The position numbers and the translations under genes were made by a program. Below are positions 35,148 to 46,079 of a stretch of DNA of 64,000 nucleotides, piece after piece (within the stretch, counting starts at the first letter, position 1; each line of letters opens with the position of its first letter). This stretch comes from Paraburkholderia graminis C4D1M (GTDB taxonomy: Bacteria > Pseudomonadota > Gammaproteobacteria > Burkholderiales > Burkholderiaceae): positions 1 to 64,000 of the forward strand of contig NZ_ABLD01000015.1 in NCBI RefSeq assembly GCF_000172415.1. Direction: 5' to 3'. The notes beneath the pieces are model-generated. The model saw only the letters and a program-made list of their open reading frames with translations. It was not told where the DNA came from and did no database searches.

Positions 35148-36482
35148 ATGCATTCGCAAGTCGAAAGTCCGCCAGTATCCATCGACGATCGCGCGTCGTC
35201 ACACGCCGCCGGGCGCCCGCTGGGCGCACGCGATTACCGCACGCTGGCGCTCGCCGCGCTGGGCGGCACGCTGGAGTTCTACGACTTCGTGATCTTCGTG
35301 TTTTTCACCTCGGTCATTGGCAGTCTGTTTTTTCCGCCGGGCATTCCCGACTGGCTGCGGCAGTTTCAGACGTTCGGCATCTTCGCGGTCGGCTATTTCG
35401 TGCGACCGGTCGGCGGTATCGTCATGGCGCATTTCGGCGATCTGCTCGGGCGCAAAAAGATGTTCACCCTGAGCGTGCTGCTGATGTCGCTACCCACGTT
35501 GCTGATCGGCGTGCTGCCCACGTTCGCGCAGATTGGCTTCGCGGCGCCGCTGCTTCTGCTGCTGATGCGCGTCCTGCAAGGCGCGGCAGTCGGCGGTGAA
35601 GTGCCCGGCGCGTGGGTGTTCGTCTCCGAACACGTGCCCCGCCGTCACGTGGGACTCGCGTGCGGCACGCTGACGGGCGGCCTCACCGCGGGCATTCTGC
35701 TTGGCTCGCTGGTTGCGACTGCGACCAACGCCGCGTTCGATCGCACAGACATTCTGGCGTTCGCGTGGCGATTGCCGTTCATTGCGGGTGGCATATTTGG
35801 AATCGTGGCGATGTTCCTGCGGCGCTGGCTCGAAGAAACTCCGGTATTTCGCGAGTTGCAGGCACGCAAGGCGGTCGCCGCCAGCATGCCGCTCAGGACG
35901 GTGATGCGTTCGCACCTGCGTGGCGTGGCACTGTCGATGACGCTGACATGGACGCTGTCCGCGGTGATCATCGTGATCGTTCTAATGATGCCGGCGCTGA
36001 TGCAAAAGAACTTCCACCTGCCCCCCGCTGACACGCTCGCCGGCAGCAGCGTCGCCACCATCGCGCTGACGATCGGCTGCGTCGTTGCAGGCTTGCTGTC
36101 CGACCGCATCGGACCCCGCCTCGTGCTGGCGCTCGGCTCTGCGCTACTGGCCGTCTGCTTCACCTGGTTCTACGGCCGCCTGCACGTCGGCGCGCCGTTG
36201 CAGGCGTGGCTCGGCCCCTATACGGTGACCGGCTTCGCGGTCGGCATGATCGGTGCGATTCCGCTGATGATGGTCCGCGCGTTTCCCGCCGCGATCCGTT
36301 TCACCGGCATCTCGTTCTCGTACAACATTGCCTATGCGATCTTTGGCGGCCTCACGCCGATTCTGATTTCGCTCGCGAGCGTGGCTACCGTGATGGCGCC
36401 CGTCATCTACGTCGCCGCGCTGTGCATCGTCGCGATCGTCGCGGCGGTTTGCCAGCGCGGGGCCACGCATCGGGACCGGTAG
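35148..36482 (+). CDS. MFS transporter, metabolite:H+ symporter (MHS) family
   Basis: 444 aa, 12 TM. The start has the MHS signature LGGTLEFYDFVIFVFFTSVIG, followed by VGYFVRPVGGIVMAHFGDLLGRKK and MRVLQGAAVGGEVPGAWVFVSEHVP. MHS proteins import carboxylates, betaines, proline or aromatic acids with protons. It is divergent from the amidase pair and convergent with the CobW gene. A substrate related to the nitrile/amide/acid series of this locus is likely but unproven. Confidence 0.92.
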   Translation: MHSQVESPPVSIDDRASSHAAGRPLGARDYRTLALAALGGTLEFYDFVIFVFFTSVIGSLFFPPGIPDWLRQFQTFGIFAVGYFVRPVGGIVMAHFGDLLGRKKMFTLSVLLMSLPTLLIGVLPTFAQIGFAAPLLLLLMRVLQGAAVGGEVPGAWVFVSEHVPRRHVGLACGTLTGGLTAGILLGSLVATATNAAFDRTDILAFAWRLPFIAGGIFGIVAMFLRRWLEETPVFRELQARKAVAASMPLRTVMRSHLRGVALSMTLTWTLSAVIIVIVLMMPALMQKNFHLPPADTLAGSSVATIALTIGCVVAGLLSDRIGPRLVLALGSALLAVCFTWFYGRLHVGAPLQAWLGPYTVTGFAVGMIGAIPLMMVRAFPAAIRFTGISFSYNIAYAIFGGLTPILISLASVATVMAPVIYVAALCIVAIVAAVCQRGATHRDR

Positions 36483-36561
36483 CGTTCAGGTGAGCAGGCG
36501 GCTTTTTCCGAACGCCCGCACCTGCGAAAACGGGCGTCGGCCGTTACCGTTCGCCGGTCTC

Positions 36562-37752
<1,191 letters not shown>

Positions 37753-37798
37753 CGGCAGTCGTCCGGGAAATTTCCATGGGTTCCTGTCTCCACAAACG

Positions 37799-38544
37799 TC
37801 AGAAGGCCCGCAACGGGACCGTCTGACTGACTGGCGCGCCCACGCGTTTTACACGTGTGCGTTTTTCCCGCTGTGCGAGACCGGCGGCGTCTTTCCGGGC
37901 CGCTGGCAGCTCCACCTTGTCGAGATAGCCTTCGAACAGATCGACGACCGACGAAGCCATCGTCCGCGGCTTCGCCCCATAGCTTGCGGGCGTTGAATCT
38001 CACGTGGTAGGTCGGCTCATGCAACGCTTCCTTGCCATGGCCGATCGATCTGGAACGGCCATTTTTCTTTCGTGCGATGCAGAACCACGCCGTGCCGGCC
38101 GCGCACATAACCGGGCATGCGGATATGGCCCGGGACGAATTCGTCGCGAACCCGCACGGTATCGCCAACTTCGAACGGCTGGCGGCCCGCACGTGTCTGC
38201 CGTCCTTGAGAAAAGTACGGCCGTGCCAGTTCGAAACGCGTGCCGAGCATTTCGTCGAGTTCCTTCTGCGTGATGACGCCGTACTCGACCAGCAGCGTCG
38301 CGGTGCCGATCACGATTCGATCGTAGTACGGCGAGCCGAAATAATGACGCGCGTTCATCCGCTCGATCGCGTGACGCAGTTCGTCGACACTGAAAACCTT
38401 CATCCCGTCGGCCGCGAGAAAAAGCAGGCTATAGGCGAGATGTTCCCAATCTTCGTGAAACACCGGTTTGTAGCTCAGGCTGTTATTCGTATGCGCAACG
38501 CGGCCGAAGCCCTGCATGCCGCCAAGATCATGAATGCCGTCCAT
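37799..38544 (-). pseudogene. Nitrile hydratase beta subunit, disrupted by two frameshifts
   Basis: Start ATG at 38544 behind GAGGAG. Frame 1 gives MDGIHDLGGMQGFGRVAHTN through the beta-subunit core (FHEDWEHLAYSLLF, RHYFGSPYYDRIVIG) to GVVLHRTKEKWPFQ. Near 38045 it shifts to a frame reading GHGKEALHEPTYHVRFNARK and LWGEAADDG, the SH3-like beta domain. Near 37975 it shifts again to a frame reading VVDLFEGYLDKVELPAARKD, ending at 37799. All expected elements are present in order, so only small indels separate this from an intact gene. Without them the beta subunit stops at 38017 and lacks its C-terminal strand. Either recent inactivation or sequencing indels. Confidence 0.82.
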
Positions 38545-38574
38545 ATCCGACTCCTCGGTCTGCAAAAGTAAGGG

Positions 38575-39177
38575 TTAGGCGCGCGGCGCGACCGGACGAG
38601 CGACGCCGATCAGCACGTCTTTCGTGACCAGCCCGGCCAGTTCCTCTTCGCTCATGTGCCCGGTTCCTTCAGGCCGCACCGGCAGCACCAGATAGCGCGT
38701 CTCGGCGGTGGTGTCCCATACCTGAACGATCACGTCGTCCGGCAAATCCTCGCCGAGCTCGCGCAGAACCGTACGCCCTTCGCGCACCAGACGCGCGCGA
38801 TATTCGAAGCTCTTGTACCACTCGGGCGGCAAGCCAAGCACCGGCCAGTTGGTGCACGAACACAGGCTGCACACGATGACGTTCTGCAGTGTCGGCGTGT
38901 TTTCCAGCGCGACGATGTATTCGCCCTGCGGCCCGGTATAGCCGAATTGCGCGCACGCAGCGGTGCCGTCTTCAAGTAGCAGCTTTCGATACGCGGGGTC
39001 AACCCATGCCCGTGCCACCACTCGCGCGCCGTTGGACGGATCCCAGTCGTGTTCCATCAGCTTCGTAAAGCTTTCGATGTAACCGTCAGGGATCAATTTT
39101 TTGTCGAGCAGTACTTTGTGCAGCGCACGGGCCCGCTCATCCGGCGTCGCCTGCTGGTTCGACGTGTGTTGATTCAT
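38575..39177 (-). CDS. nthA: Nitrile hydratase alpha subunit, Fe type
   Basis: 200 aa. Converts nitriles to amides with the beta subunit. The metal claw is VCSLCSC, with Cys103, Cys106, Ser107 and Cys108. Ser at the position after the first Cys (CSLCSC) is the iron-type signature, whereas cobalt enzymes have Thr (CTLCSC). Two of the cysteines would be oxidised to sulfinic/sulfenic acid in the mature enzyme. The N-terminal helix region (RARALHKVLLDKKLIPDGYIE) and the following ARVVARAWVDPAYRKLLLEDG are family-typical. Good AGGAG before the ATG. It is first in the order alpha-beta-CobW; the beta gene begins 30 bp downstream. Confidence 0.94.
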   Translation of the reverse strand: MNQHTSNQQATPDERARALHKVLLDKKLIPDGYIESFTKLMEHDWDPSNGARVVARAWVDPAYRKLLLEDGTAACAQFGYTGPQGEYIVALENTPTLQNVIVCSLCSCTNWPVLGLPPEWYKSFEYRARLVREGRTVLRELGEDLPDDVIVQVWDTTAETRYLVLPVRPEGTGHMSEEELAGLVTKDVLIGVARPVAPRA

Positions 39178-39524
39178 CGCTCACTCCTGAAGGCCGTCGC
39201 CAAGTGAAGGCCGTATTCGTGGGAAAGCTCGTGGCGAACCCGAGCCATTCGTTTGCGTCCGAATCTAGAATCTATCCGAACTAGAAAACGTCGACTTGCC
39301 TGATTGCGTCACCTTGCTTGAACCCGCTCGCCACAAGCGACGCTTGCATCCGGCAGCCAATATCACGACGCCGCGGCGGGCTGACAAATCCGGGAAAACC
39401 CGATACCTTTTGCGACAGGCCGCTCCCCCGGCTGGCACGGATAGCCAGGAGGAACGGCTCGCACGGTCAAGCGACAGCGTCGAATGTCGATACCATGTGC
39501 GTCTCCTTCCTGGTGCGACTCGCC
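39178..39524. promoter_or_regulatory. Divergent control region between nitrile hydratase and acyl-CoA synthetase
   Basis: About 350 bp with no gene. It must contain the minus-strand promoter of the nitrile hydratase operon and the plus-strand promoter of the synthetase. The stretch 39240-39300 is AT-richer than its surroundings (GAATCTAGAATCTATC). No specific operator could be assigned. Confidence 0.45.
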
Positions 39525-41150
39525 ATGCTGCCAGCCGACTGCCATTCGTACGACGACGCCAAGCAGAGCTTCAACTGGCGCATTCCCGCGTACTACAACA
39601 TCGCCCGCGATGTGTGCGACAAGTGGGCCGATGGATCGAATCGTCTCGCGCTGGTCGTGGAGAATGCGGACCGCACTCAAACACGTTTTACGTTCGACGA
39701 TCTGAAGCGCCTCTCCATCCGATTCGGCAATGCGCTGCAGGCACAAGGCGTGCAGCGCGGCGACCGGGTTGCCATCTTCGTGCGTCAGTCGGTCGAGGCG
39801 GCGATCGCGCATCTGGCGGCTTACCGGATAGGTTGCATTGCGGTGCCGCTGTTCGCGCTGTTCGGCACCGAGGCGCTCGGATACCGTCTCGCCAATTCGG
39901 GCGCGTCCGCAATCGTCGTCGATCAGGAAGGCGCCGCGAAGCTTGTCGGTATTCGCGACGGCTTGCCGGCGCTGCGGCTCGTGTTTTCCATCGACGGCGC
40001 GAACCCCACGTTCTGGACGGCCATCGACAACGCGTCGGACGCGGAGCCGCAGATCACTACTTCTGCGGACGATCCCGCCATCATCATTTATACGTCCGGC
40101 ACCACCGGCAAACCGAAGGGCGCGTTGCACGCACACCGCGTACTGCTGGGACATTTGCCGGGTGTCGAGATGTCCCAGCAATGCTTTCCGCAGTCCGCAA
40201 CGCTGATGTGGACACCAGCGGACTGGGCATGGATCGGCGGGCTGTTCGACGTATTGCTGCCCGCCTGGCACCACGGGGTGCCCGTGCTCGCCTGTCGCTT
40301 CGACAAATTCGACGGTGATGCCGCCTTCGACCTGCTCGAGCGTCATCGGGTCAGCCACACGTTTTTGCCTCCGACAGCCATCAAGATGATGCGCGGCGCG
40401 GTCTCCCACCGGCCACGCCAGCTGACGCTGCAATCGGTGGCGAGCGGCGGCGAGCCACTTGGCAAGGAATTGCTCGCGTGGGGTCGCGCGACCCTCGGCG
40501 TCACGATCAATGAGTTTTACGGACAAACGGAATGCAACATGGTGCTGTCCTCGTGCGCGCGATGGTTCGAGCCGTGCGCTGGCGCCATCGGTCAAGCAGT
40601 GCCCGGCCACGACGTCGCGGTGATCGGCGAACAAGGTCAGCGGCTGCCGCGCGGCGAAAGCGGCTCGATTGCCATAGCCGGACCGGACCCGGTCATGTTC
40701 CTCGGCTACTGGCCGGACGACGAGAGCACCAGACTAAAATTCCGCAATGGCTTTCTCGTGACCGGCGATCTCGGGTGGCAGGACGAGGCGGGATTTTTTC
40801 ATTTCGTCGGCCGCGATGACGACGTCATTACCAGCGGGGGTTACCGCATCGGTCCGGGCTCGATCGAAGATACGCTGCTAAATCATCCTGCTGTGCGATA
40901 CGTCGCCGTGGTTGGCGCGCCGGACCCGCAACGCACTGAAATTGTGTGTGCGTTTATCGTGCTAAAACCACCATATCGGGGCGACGATGCACTGATGGCC
41001 GAATTGCAGAGACACGTGAGGACGAAGCTCGCCGCGCACGAGTATCCGCGCAAAGTTTATTTCGTGGACGAACTTCCCATGACCTCCACTGGAAAGGTCG
41101 TCCGCAAAGCGCTCCGCGAGAAACTGAACAGAGAGCCAGGAAGCTGCTGA
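39525..41150 (+). CDS. Acyl-CoA synthetase (AMP-forming)
   Basis: 541 aa from the ATG at 39525 (MLPADCHSYDDAKQSFNWRI); ATGs at 39495 and 39318 extend the frame, but the extra residues are not family-like. ANL-superfamily motifs: IIYTSGTTGKPKGALHAH (P-loop), NEFYGQTECN, LVTGDLGWQDEAGFFHFVGRDDD, and the C-terminal lysine in TSTGKVVRKALRE. It is closest to medium-chain/acetyl-type synthetases with YNIARDVCDKW near the start. Divergent from nitrile hydratase; it could activate the carboxylic acid released by the amidase, completing a nitrile to acyl-CoA route, as in known aldoxime/nitrile gene clusters. Confidence 0.9.
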   Translation: MLPADCHSYDDAKQSFNWRIPAYYNIARDVCDKWADGSNRLALVVENADRTQTRFTFDDLKRLSIRFGNALQAQGVQRGDRVAIFVRQSVEAAIAHLAAYRIGCIAVPLFALFGTEALGYRLANSGASAIVVDQEGAAKLVGIRDGLPALRLVFSIDGANPTFWTAIDNASDAEPQITTSADDPAIIIYTSGTTGKPKGALHAHRVLLGHLPGVEMSQQCFPQSATLMWTPADWAWIGGLFDVLLPAWHHGVPVLACRFDKFDGDAAFDLLERHRVSHTFLPPTAIKMMRGAVSHRPRQLTLQSVASGGEPLGKELLAWGRATLGVTINEFYGQTECNMVLSSCARWFEPCAGAIGQAVPGHDVAVIGEQGQRLPRGESGSIAIAGPDPVMFLGYWPDDESTRLKFRNGFLVTGDLGWQDEAGFFHFVGRDDDVITSGGYRIGPGSIEDTLLNHPAVRYVAVVGAPDPQRTEIVCAFIVLKPPYRGDDALMAELQRHVRTKLAAHEYPRKVYFVDELPMTSTGKVVRKALREKLNREPGSC

Positions 41151-41989
41151 TCGGAGCACCTGGTGGCGCGTAGAGCCCCTCAAGCGTTCGAATTCGGCGT
41201 CCCGACTCCGTCCTCGTCGGTACTACTAGCTCATCAAGCGAATCGCAGTTGACACCGGCACTTGCGCAATCAACAGTTACTCTGCGTACCACCTGTCGAA
41301 TACCGTGAGGCTCGCCAACGCTTCAAACGTATGACGCACTGGAACGGAGCGCTGACACGCATGCCTTTGTCAATTGCAGCAGGAAAGTGAATGGCGGCGC
41401 TGCAGACGCTGACGGCTGCATACGGCTCCAACGTCTACTGGCGATCCAAGGTCAGCATGATCTGCAGTCGGCTGAGTTTTGGCAACGTCACAGGGGAGCG
41501 CTCCAGATTGATGGAGCGATGACTGTGAAAAAAAAGTGAAAAACATATATTCCAGATTTCCAATTGCGGGCGGCTCATCGGTCGAGCCGATCCGATAAGG
41601 CTCGACCTGTCGACATTTATCGCTCGCATAATCTTGAGTGGTATTAGCGACGGGCATGGGCGAATCTGTCTGAAGGCAAAATATCGCGCCTCGAATTCCA
41701 ACGACAGCAATGGTGGTGTTGCATCCGCAGCGAAGGGCGCAAGGAACTTCAGGGGTGTACTTTTGCCGAAATGATTTTTTGCAAGAAGACAGTACATCTC
41801 TAAACAACCCATATAAGACGCGGAAGGTCCTTTGTGCTCTGCTAGCTGGCCACAATCGTGGCGGGTACGTTGCTACGAATCGACTGTGCGGTTTCACATA
41901 GCGCACGATATGTAGCATGGGTTATCCGCCCCGTAGTGTCATCGCGAGCCATCGCTTAAACTCATGAATCGTGCAACAAGCGCCACTTG
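41151..41989. other. Gene-free region
   Basis: About 840 bp, noticeably AT-richer than the flanks between 41520 and 41900. ORFs on the minus strand in this stretch have no recognisable domains or ribosome-binding sites. It precedes a flavoprotein fragment and looks like deletion or insertion debris. Confidence 0.45.
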
Positions 41990-42290
41990 AAACGGTTCGT
42001 CGCGCAAGCAGCAAACCGGGCAGCGGGCCCTTGAGCTTGGGGTTAAGCACATGCGCTTGCTGGAAGGCGATGGCCAACTGATCAAGGTCCTCGACACCAA
42101 CGAAGTGCTGCGACTCGAACCGTCTCTCTCGGAAGCGAAGGGAAAGATAACAGGGGCAATCTATTGCCCGACAGACGAGACCGGCGACCCCGGAAAATTC
42201 ACCAACAGCCTCGCCGAAAAGGTGATCGCACGTGGTGGCGAGATCATGACTTCCACGACGGTTTTGGCCATCGATCAGGATGGTCACCGG
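41990..42290 (+). pseudogene. Internal fragment of a DadA-like FAD-dependent amino acid dehydrogenase
   Basis: The frame through the ATG at 42051 reads RALELGVKHMRLLEGDGQLI, KVLDTNEVLRLEPSLSEAKG and ITGAIYCPTDETGDPGKFTN, then LAEKVIARGGEIMTSTTV. This is the central part of D-amino acid dehydrogenases/DAO-family oxidases (the YxPxDETGDxxKFT signature). The N-terminal FAD-binding GxGxxG and the C-terminus are absent, and after about 42290 the frame runs into sequence antisense to the next gene. Non-functional relic. Confidence 0.7.
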
Positions 42291-42347
42291 TATGCCGTTC
42301 TTTTTACAGTGGCAGGTTCAGTTTGCGTCCAGGGAATTCAACCGGCT

Positions 42348-43358
42348 TCAAGTTTGCGCATTTCCGAGCCAACCCCATTTGGCCATTTCTTCCGCAATGT
42401 ATTCGGAAAACTCATCCGGCGTGCTTGCTACCACTTCTATCCCGTTCATCGCCAGCGCTGCTTTGATTTTCGGAGCATTCAGAGCTTTGACGATCGCACG
42501 GTTGAGGGTCATGACAACGGGCATCGGTGTATTGCGCGGCGCCACTAGTCCCAGCCAGTTATCGAGTGCATAAGCTTTGTTGGTGGCCTCAGCCACGGTC
42601 GGCACCTCAGGCAACGCGGCGCATCGTTGAGACGTGGTCACAGCCAGAGCCCGCAACTTCCCGGCGCGCACCAGAGGCAGCATGGAAGCCGCATTATTGA
42701 AACTGAGATCGAGAGCACCGCTTTCCAGGTCCTCGTAGAGCTTCCTGGTGTCGGCGTAAGGACGATGAACCATCTTGACGCCCGTGGTCTTCTGAAACAG
42801 CAGCGCCGCGAGGTAAGGCGCACTGCCGACGCCTGAACTACCGTAGCTCAGTTCTCGTTGCGAAGCCAGGTGGATCAACTCTTTGACGTCCGTTGCCCCG
42901 AGTGACAAACGTGTTCCCAGAACCAGCGGCGATCGGGTTGCGAGGCAGATAGGCGAGAAATCCCGAACCGGGTCATAACCGAGATCTGGCCGGATGTTCG
43001 GATTGATTGCATGCGTGCCGAACGTCGCCACCAAAATCGTATCTCCGTCTGGTCGACTTGAAATTGTCTCCTTCACAGCCTTTATGCCAAGATCGCCCGG
43101 CTTTAGTTCGATTGCGACTGGCCTCCCAAGCGCCGCAGCGAGCTCTGGCTCGATCGCGCGCAGCAGATCGTCCGAGGCGCTATGACGAGAAAATCCGATT
43201 AGCACCCGCAAAGGCGCCGCGGTCGTATTGCCTGATTCCGTGGTTGTCGAGTCGGGCATTGAAGGCGTAGAAGATCGGGAAATACTGGGCCAGAACCCGG
43301 ACATTATCATCGCTGGAAGCATTTTCGTGACGATGTGACGACGAGTGTGTCTGCTCAT
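42348..43358 (-). CDS. Bug/TctC-family periplasmic substrate-binding protein
   Basis: 336 aa from the ATG at 43358 (GAAGAGAATTCC upstream). The N-terminus is a twin-arginine-like or Sec export signal (SRHTRRHIVTKMLPAMIMSGFW). The mature part is a tripartite tricarboxylate transporter receptor fold: RVLIGFSRHSASDDLLRAIEPELAAALGRPV, then the carboxylate-pocket region (ATFGTHAINPNI), YGSSGVGSAPYLAALLF and ALPEVPTVAEA. Burkholderiales have many such orphan receptors, most binding di- or tricarboxylates or aromatic acids. No TctAB genes adjoin, so it may serve a distant permease or act as a sensor for the locus. Last gene of the aconitase operon. Confidence 0.88.
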   Translation of the reverse strand: MSRHTRRHIVTKMLPAMIMSGFWPSISRSSTPSMPDSTTTESGNTTAAPLRVLIGFSRHSASDDLLRAIEPELAAALGRPVAIELKPGDLGIKAVKETISSRPDGDTILVATFGTHAINPNIRPDLGYDPVRDFSPICLATRSPLVLGTRLSLGATDVKELIHLASQRELSYGSSGVGSAPYLAALLFQKTTGVKMVHRPYADTRKLYEDLESGALDLSFNNAASMLPLVRAGKLRALAVTTSQRCAALPEVPTVAEATNKAYALDNWLGLVAPRNTPMPVVMTLNRAIVKALNAPKIKAALAMNGIEVVASTPDEFSEYIAEEMAKWGWLGNAQT

Positions 43359-43451
43359 GGAATTCTCTTCAAGAAGCCAAAAAAACAGCGCAGTACGCTT
43401 AAACAACCCATCCGGCCCGGGTTGCTTCATTCCAGCAGCGGAGTCGCCCGG

Positions 43452-44765
43452 CTATCGCTCGTCTTTGATAAAAAAACGGAGCGACGCGGTCAGCAGTGTG
43501 GACACGAGCAACATGGCTGCCATCCCGAGCATGCCCATTGCGAAAGAGCCAGTGATGTCCTTGAGCCAGCCCACCAGGAACGGACCTGCGAAGCCACCAA
43601 AGGTGCCGACGGAGTTGATGAACGCAAAGCCGCCAGCCGCCGCCGCGCCCGAGAGGAACCGCGTCGGGATACTCCAGAACACGGCGCGCGCTGTCGTCAC
43701 CCCTATGACGGCGAGCGTGATGCCGATCATCGCGGGCCAGAAACCGCTGAACACCGCGGCGACGATCATGCCTCCCGCGCCGAAAAGACAGGTCAGCAGC
43801 AGGTTCAGAATCTTTTTGCCACTTCTGTCGACCGCCCTCGCCCACGTCAGCATGGCAACTGTCGCGAAGATGTACGGAACCGTTGAAACCAGGCTGATGG
43901 CCGAGATGCTCAGGCCGTGCGCCTTGAGAATCGTCGGCAACCAGATGCCGATGCCATAGGAACCAAGGACGAAGCCAAACTGTATGCCCGTCAAAATCAG
44001 CACACGCTTGTCTTTGAGCGCACCCCGAAGGTCCTTCTTCTCTTTCTCGCGATGCTCCGACGCAAGCGCCCTGATCAGCGCCTGACGTTCCGCATCCGAG
44101 AGCCAGCTTGCTTGCGACGGGGTATCGCGCAGCATCACGAGAACGATGATCCCGATGATCGACGCGGGCAGGCCTTGCAAAATGAACATCCACTTCCAGC
44201 CCGCGAGGCCGAGCAACCCGTGCATGCTGAGCAGAAGGCCAGAGAGCGGACCGCTGAGAATGGACGACACCGGCACACCCACCATAAACCACGCAAGCAT
44301 GCGGGTGCGGTATCTGGCCGGAAACCAGCTCGCGAGATAAAACGTCACGCCGGGAAAAAAACCCGCCTCAGCAACGCCGAGCACGAAACGCGCGAAGTAG
44401 AAGCTCTTTGGTCCGATCGCGAGAGACGTCGCAGCCGCCGCTATGCCCCACGTGATCATGATTCGTGCAAGCCAGCGGCGCGCCCCATAGCGATACAGCA
44501 TCAAGTTGCTCGGCACTTCGAGCAGGCAATAGCCCGCGAAGAGAATGCCCGCCCCCCAGCCGAATTGCGTCGCGCTCAGGCCGAGGTCCGCATTCATGCT
44601 GAGGGCCGCGAAGCCAACACTCGTGCGATCGATGTAATTGAAGATGAACGCGAGCGTCAGAAGCGGAAGCAACCGCCACGCGGTCTTTGATACGGCTTGA
44701 CGCTCCAGTTCTTCGTCGGAAGTCGACGCGAACGGAACGGCTTGTGCATGCGATGCGGATGTCAT
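43452..44765 (-). CDS. MFS transporter, ACS family (tartrate/phthalate-type)
   Basis: 437 aa, 12 TM. N-terminal LLTLAFIFNYIDRTSVGFAAL is the ACS signature, followed by LGLSATQFGWGAGILFAGYCLLEVPSNLMLYRYGARRW and the mid-loop RDTPSQASWLSDAERQAL, which is characteristic of the tartrate/phthalate/4-hydroxyphenylacetate carriers. It sits between the porin and the Bug receptor on the same strand, so the operon encodes both outer- and inner-membrane uptake steps. Likely substrate is a di- or tricarboxylate. Confidence 0.92.
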   Translation of the reverse strand: MTSASHAQAVPFASTSDEELERQAVSKTAWRLLPLLTLAFIFNYIDRTSVGFAALSMNADLGLSATQFGWGAGILFAGYCLLEVPSNLMLYRYGARRWLARIMITWGIAAAATSLAIGPKSFYFARFVLGVAEAGFFPGVTFYLASWFPARYRTRMLAWFMVGVPVSSILSGPLSGLLLSMHGLLGLAGWKWMFILQGLPASIIGIIVLVMLRDTPSQASWLSDAERQALIRALASEHREKEKKDLRGALKDKRVLILTGIQFGFVLGSYGIGIWLPTILKAHGLSISAISLVSTVPYIFATVAMLTWARAVDRSGKKILNLLLTCLFGAGGMIVAAVFSGFWPAMIGITLAVIGVTTARAVFWSIPTRFLSGAAAAGGFAFINSVGTFGGFAGPFLVGWLKDITGSFAMGMLGMAAMLLVSTLLTASLRFFIKDER

Positions 44766-44810
44766 GGCTTGTCTCCCGCCAGATTCAATAGCAGTCTGTG
44801 CGATTGCAGT

Positions 44811-46037
44811 TCAGAACTTGTGGCGAATGCCGACGCGAACGGCGACCTGATTGTTTGTCGACGATGGTGTCATGCCGGTGATGGTCGCGACTGCAGGCTG
44901 GTTGAGCGAGTCGGTGCCGCTCGCGTGCTCATAGACGGCCACGGTGTAGACATCCGTGCGCTTCGACAGAAAGTAGTCGGCACCGAGGCTCGACAACTCG
45001 TACTTCGCGCCGTTGCGTCCGGCGGCTCCGCTGCCCGTCGTATAGTCGAACGCGGCCCCAAGCACGAAAGCGGGCGTCACCTGCCACTTCGCACTTGCTT
45101 CGATGTTATGGAAATAGGCGGTGCCGGTATATCCGAGGGGATTGGGACCCGACGACGACCCCAGATCCTGGAAGCGCGTATTCGAATACGCAACGCCCAG
45201 CGTTGCGGGCCCGATTGCGTAGGCCGCCGAGATCGCCGCAATCTGCAGGTTCTTCGCCGAGGCGTAGCCGGCATAGATTGGATTGCTCTGGGGCGAGGTC
45301 GCCGAGCCAGCGCCGCCAAGATTGTTGGCAGTCGCCGGTCCGGCATTTGGATTCGTGCCATAGAACGACGTGTTCGGGTTGTGAGCATTCAGGTAGCCCA
45401 CGCCGACGGAAAGTGGTCCATTCGCGTACCCGGCGCCGACCGACCACACGCGATTCGTGCCGAAGGACCCGGCCACGCCACCGAGGCTGTAGAGGCCCGC
45501 GACGGTCAAGCCGGCTATCGTCGGCGACGTGTACTTGATGGAATTATTGACGCGGCGGGTGTTCGAAGCGTTGTCCAGGTCGCTCGGATGCTCCACCATG
45601 TAGCCGCCCCATTGCGGCGCGGCGAGCAGCGGCGCATAAAAGTCGACGACCTCATCATACTGGCGGCCCAATGTAACTTTGCCGTATCGCGTGGTGGAAA
45701 TGCCGACCCAAGCTTGACGTCCGAACTCGGCCCCGCCTTGGCCGAGCGTGCCGTTGTTTGCGCTAAAACCGCTTTCGAGCAGGAAGATCGCCTTCATTCC
45801 GCCGCCGAGATCTTCGGCGCCTTTCAGGCCCCAGCGGCTTCCCTGAAGCCCGCCAGTGCCGCCGTCCATCACCGACCATTGCTTGCCACCGCGAAGGCCG
45901 GTTGCAGTCCGGGCGGATTGCGCGTTATTCAGATAATTGACGCCGATATCGATGATGCCGTACAGCGTAACGTTGCTTTGTGCCTGCGCGGTCAGGCACG
46001 GGATCAGCAAGGCTGCCGGCATGATTTTCCTGAACAT
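44811..46037 (-). CDS. Gram-negative porin (Burkholderia OpcP/Omp38 type)
   Basis: 408 aa 16-stranded trimeric porin. Signal peptide residues 1-20 (MFRKIMPAALLIPCLTAQAQ) with cleavage before SNVTLYG. Typical strands and turns include GVNYLNNAQ, GSRWGLKGAEDLGGGMKAIFLLE, the conserved GRQAWVGISTTRYGKVTLGRQYD and the C-terminal strand VAVRVGIRHKF ending in Phe for BAM recognition. It lies 42 bp after the aconitase gene and 45 bp before the MFS gene, so it is probably co-regulated and serves uptake of the operon's substrate rather than being a general porin. Confidence 0.93.
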   Translation of the reverse strand: MFRKIMPAALLIPCLTAQAQSNVTLYGIIDIGVNYLNNAQSARTATGLRGGKQWSVMDGGTGGLQGSRWGLKGAEDLGGGMKAIFLLESGFSANNGTLGQGGAEFGRQAWVGISTTRYGKVTLGRQYDEVVDFYAPLLAAPQWGGYMVEHPSDLDNASNTRRVNNSIKYTSPTIAGLTVAGLYSLGGVAGSFGTNRVWSVGAGYANGPLSVGVGYLNAHNPNTSFYGTNPNAGPATANNLGGAGSATSPQSNPIYAGYASAKNLQIAAISAAYAIGPATLGVAYSNTRFQDLGSSSGPNPLGYTGTAYFHNIEASAKWQVTPAFVLGAAFDYTTGSGAAGRNGAKYELSSLGADYFLSKRTDVYTVAVYEHASGTDSLNQPAVATITGMTPSSTNNQVAVRVGIRHKF

Positions 46038-46079
46038 CGTTTGTCTCCTCTTCCTGTTGTAGATTCGTTTTGCTGAACA

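Noticed and set aside
41370..41918. 182-codon minus-strand frame in the AT-richer gap
   Set aside because: No domain features, no start signal, overlapping equally long frames; treated as non-coding debris.
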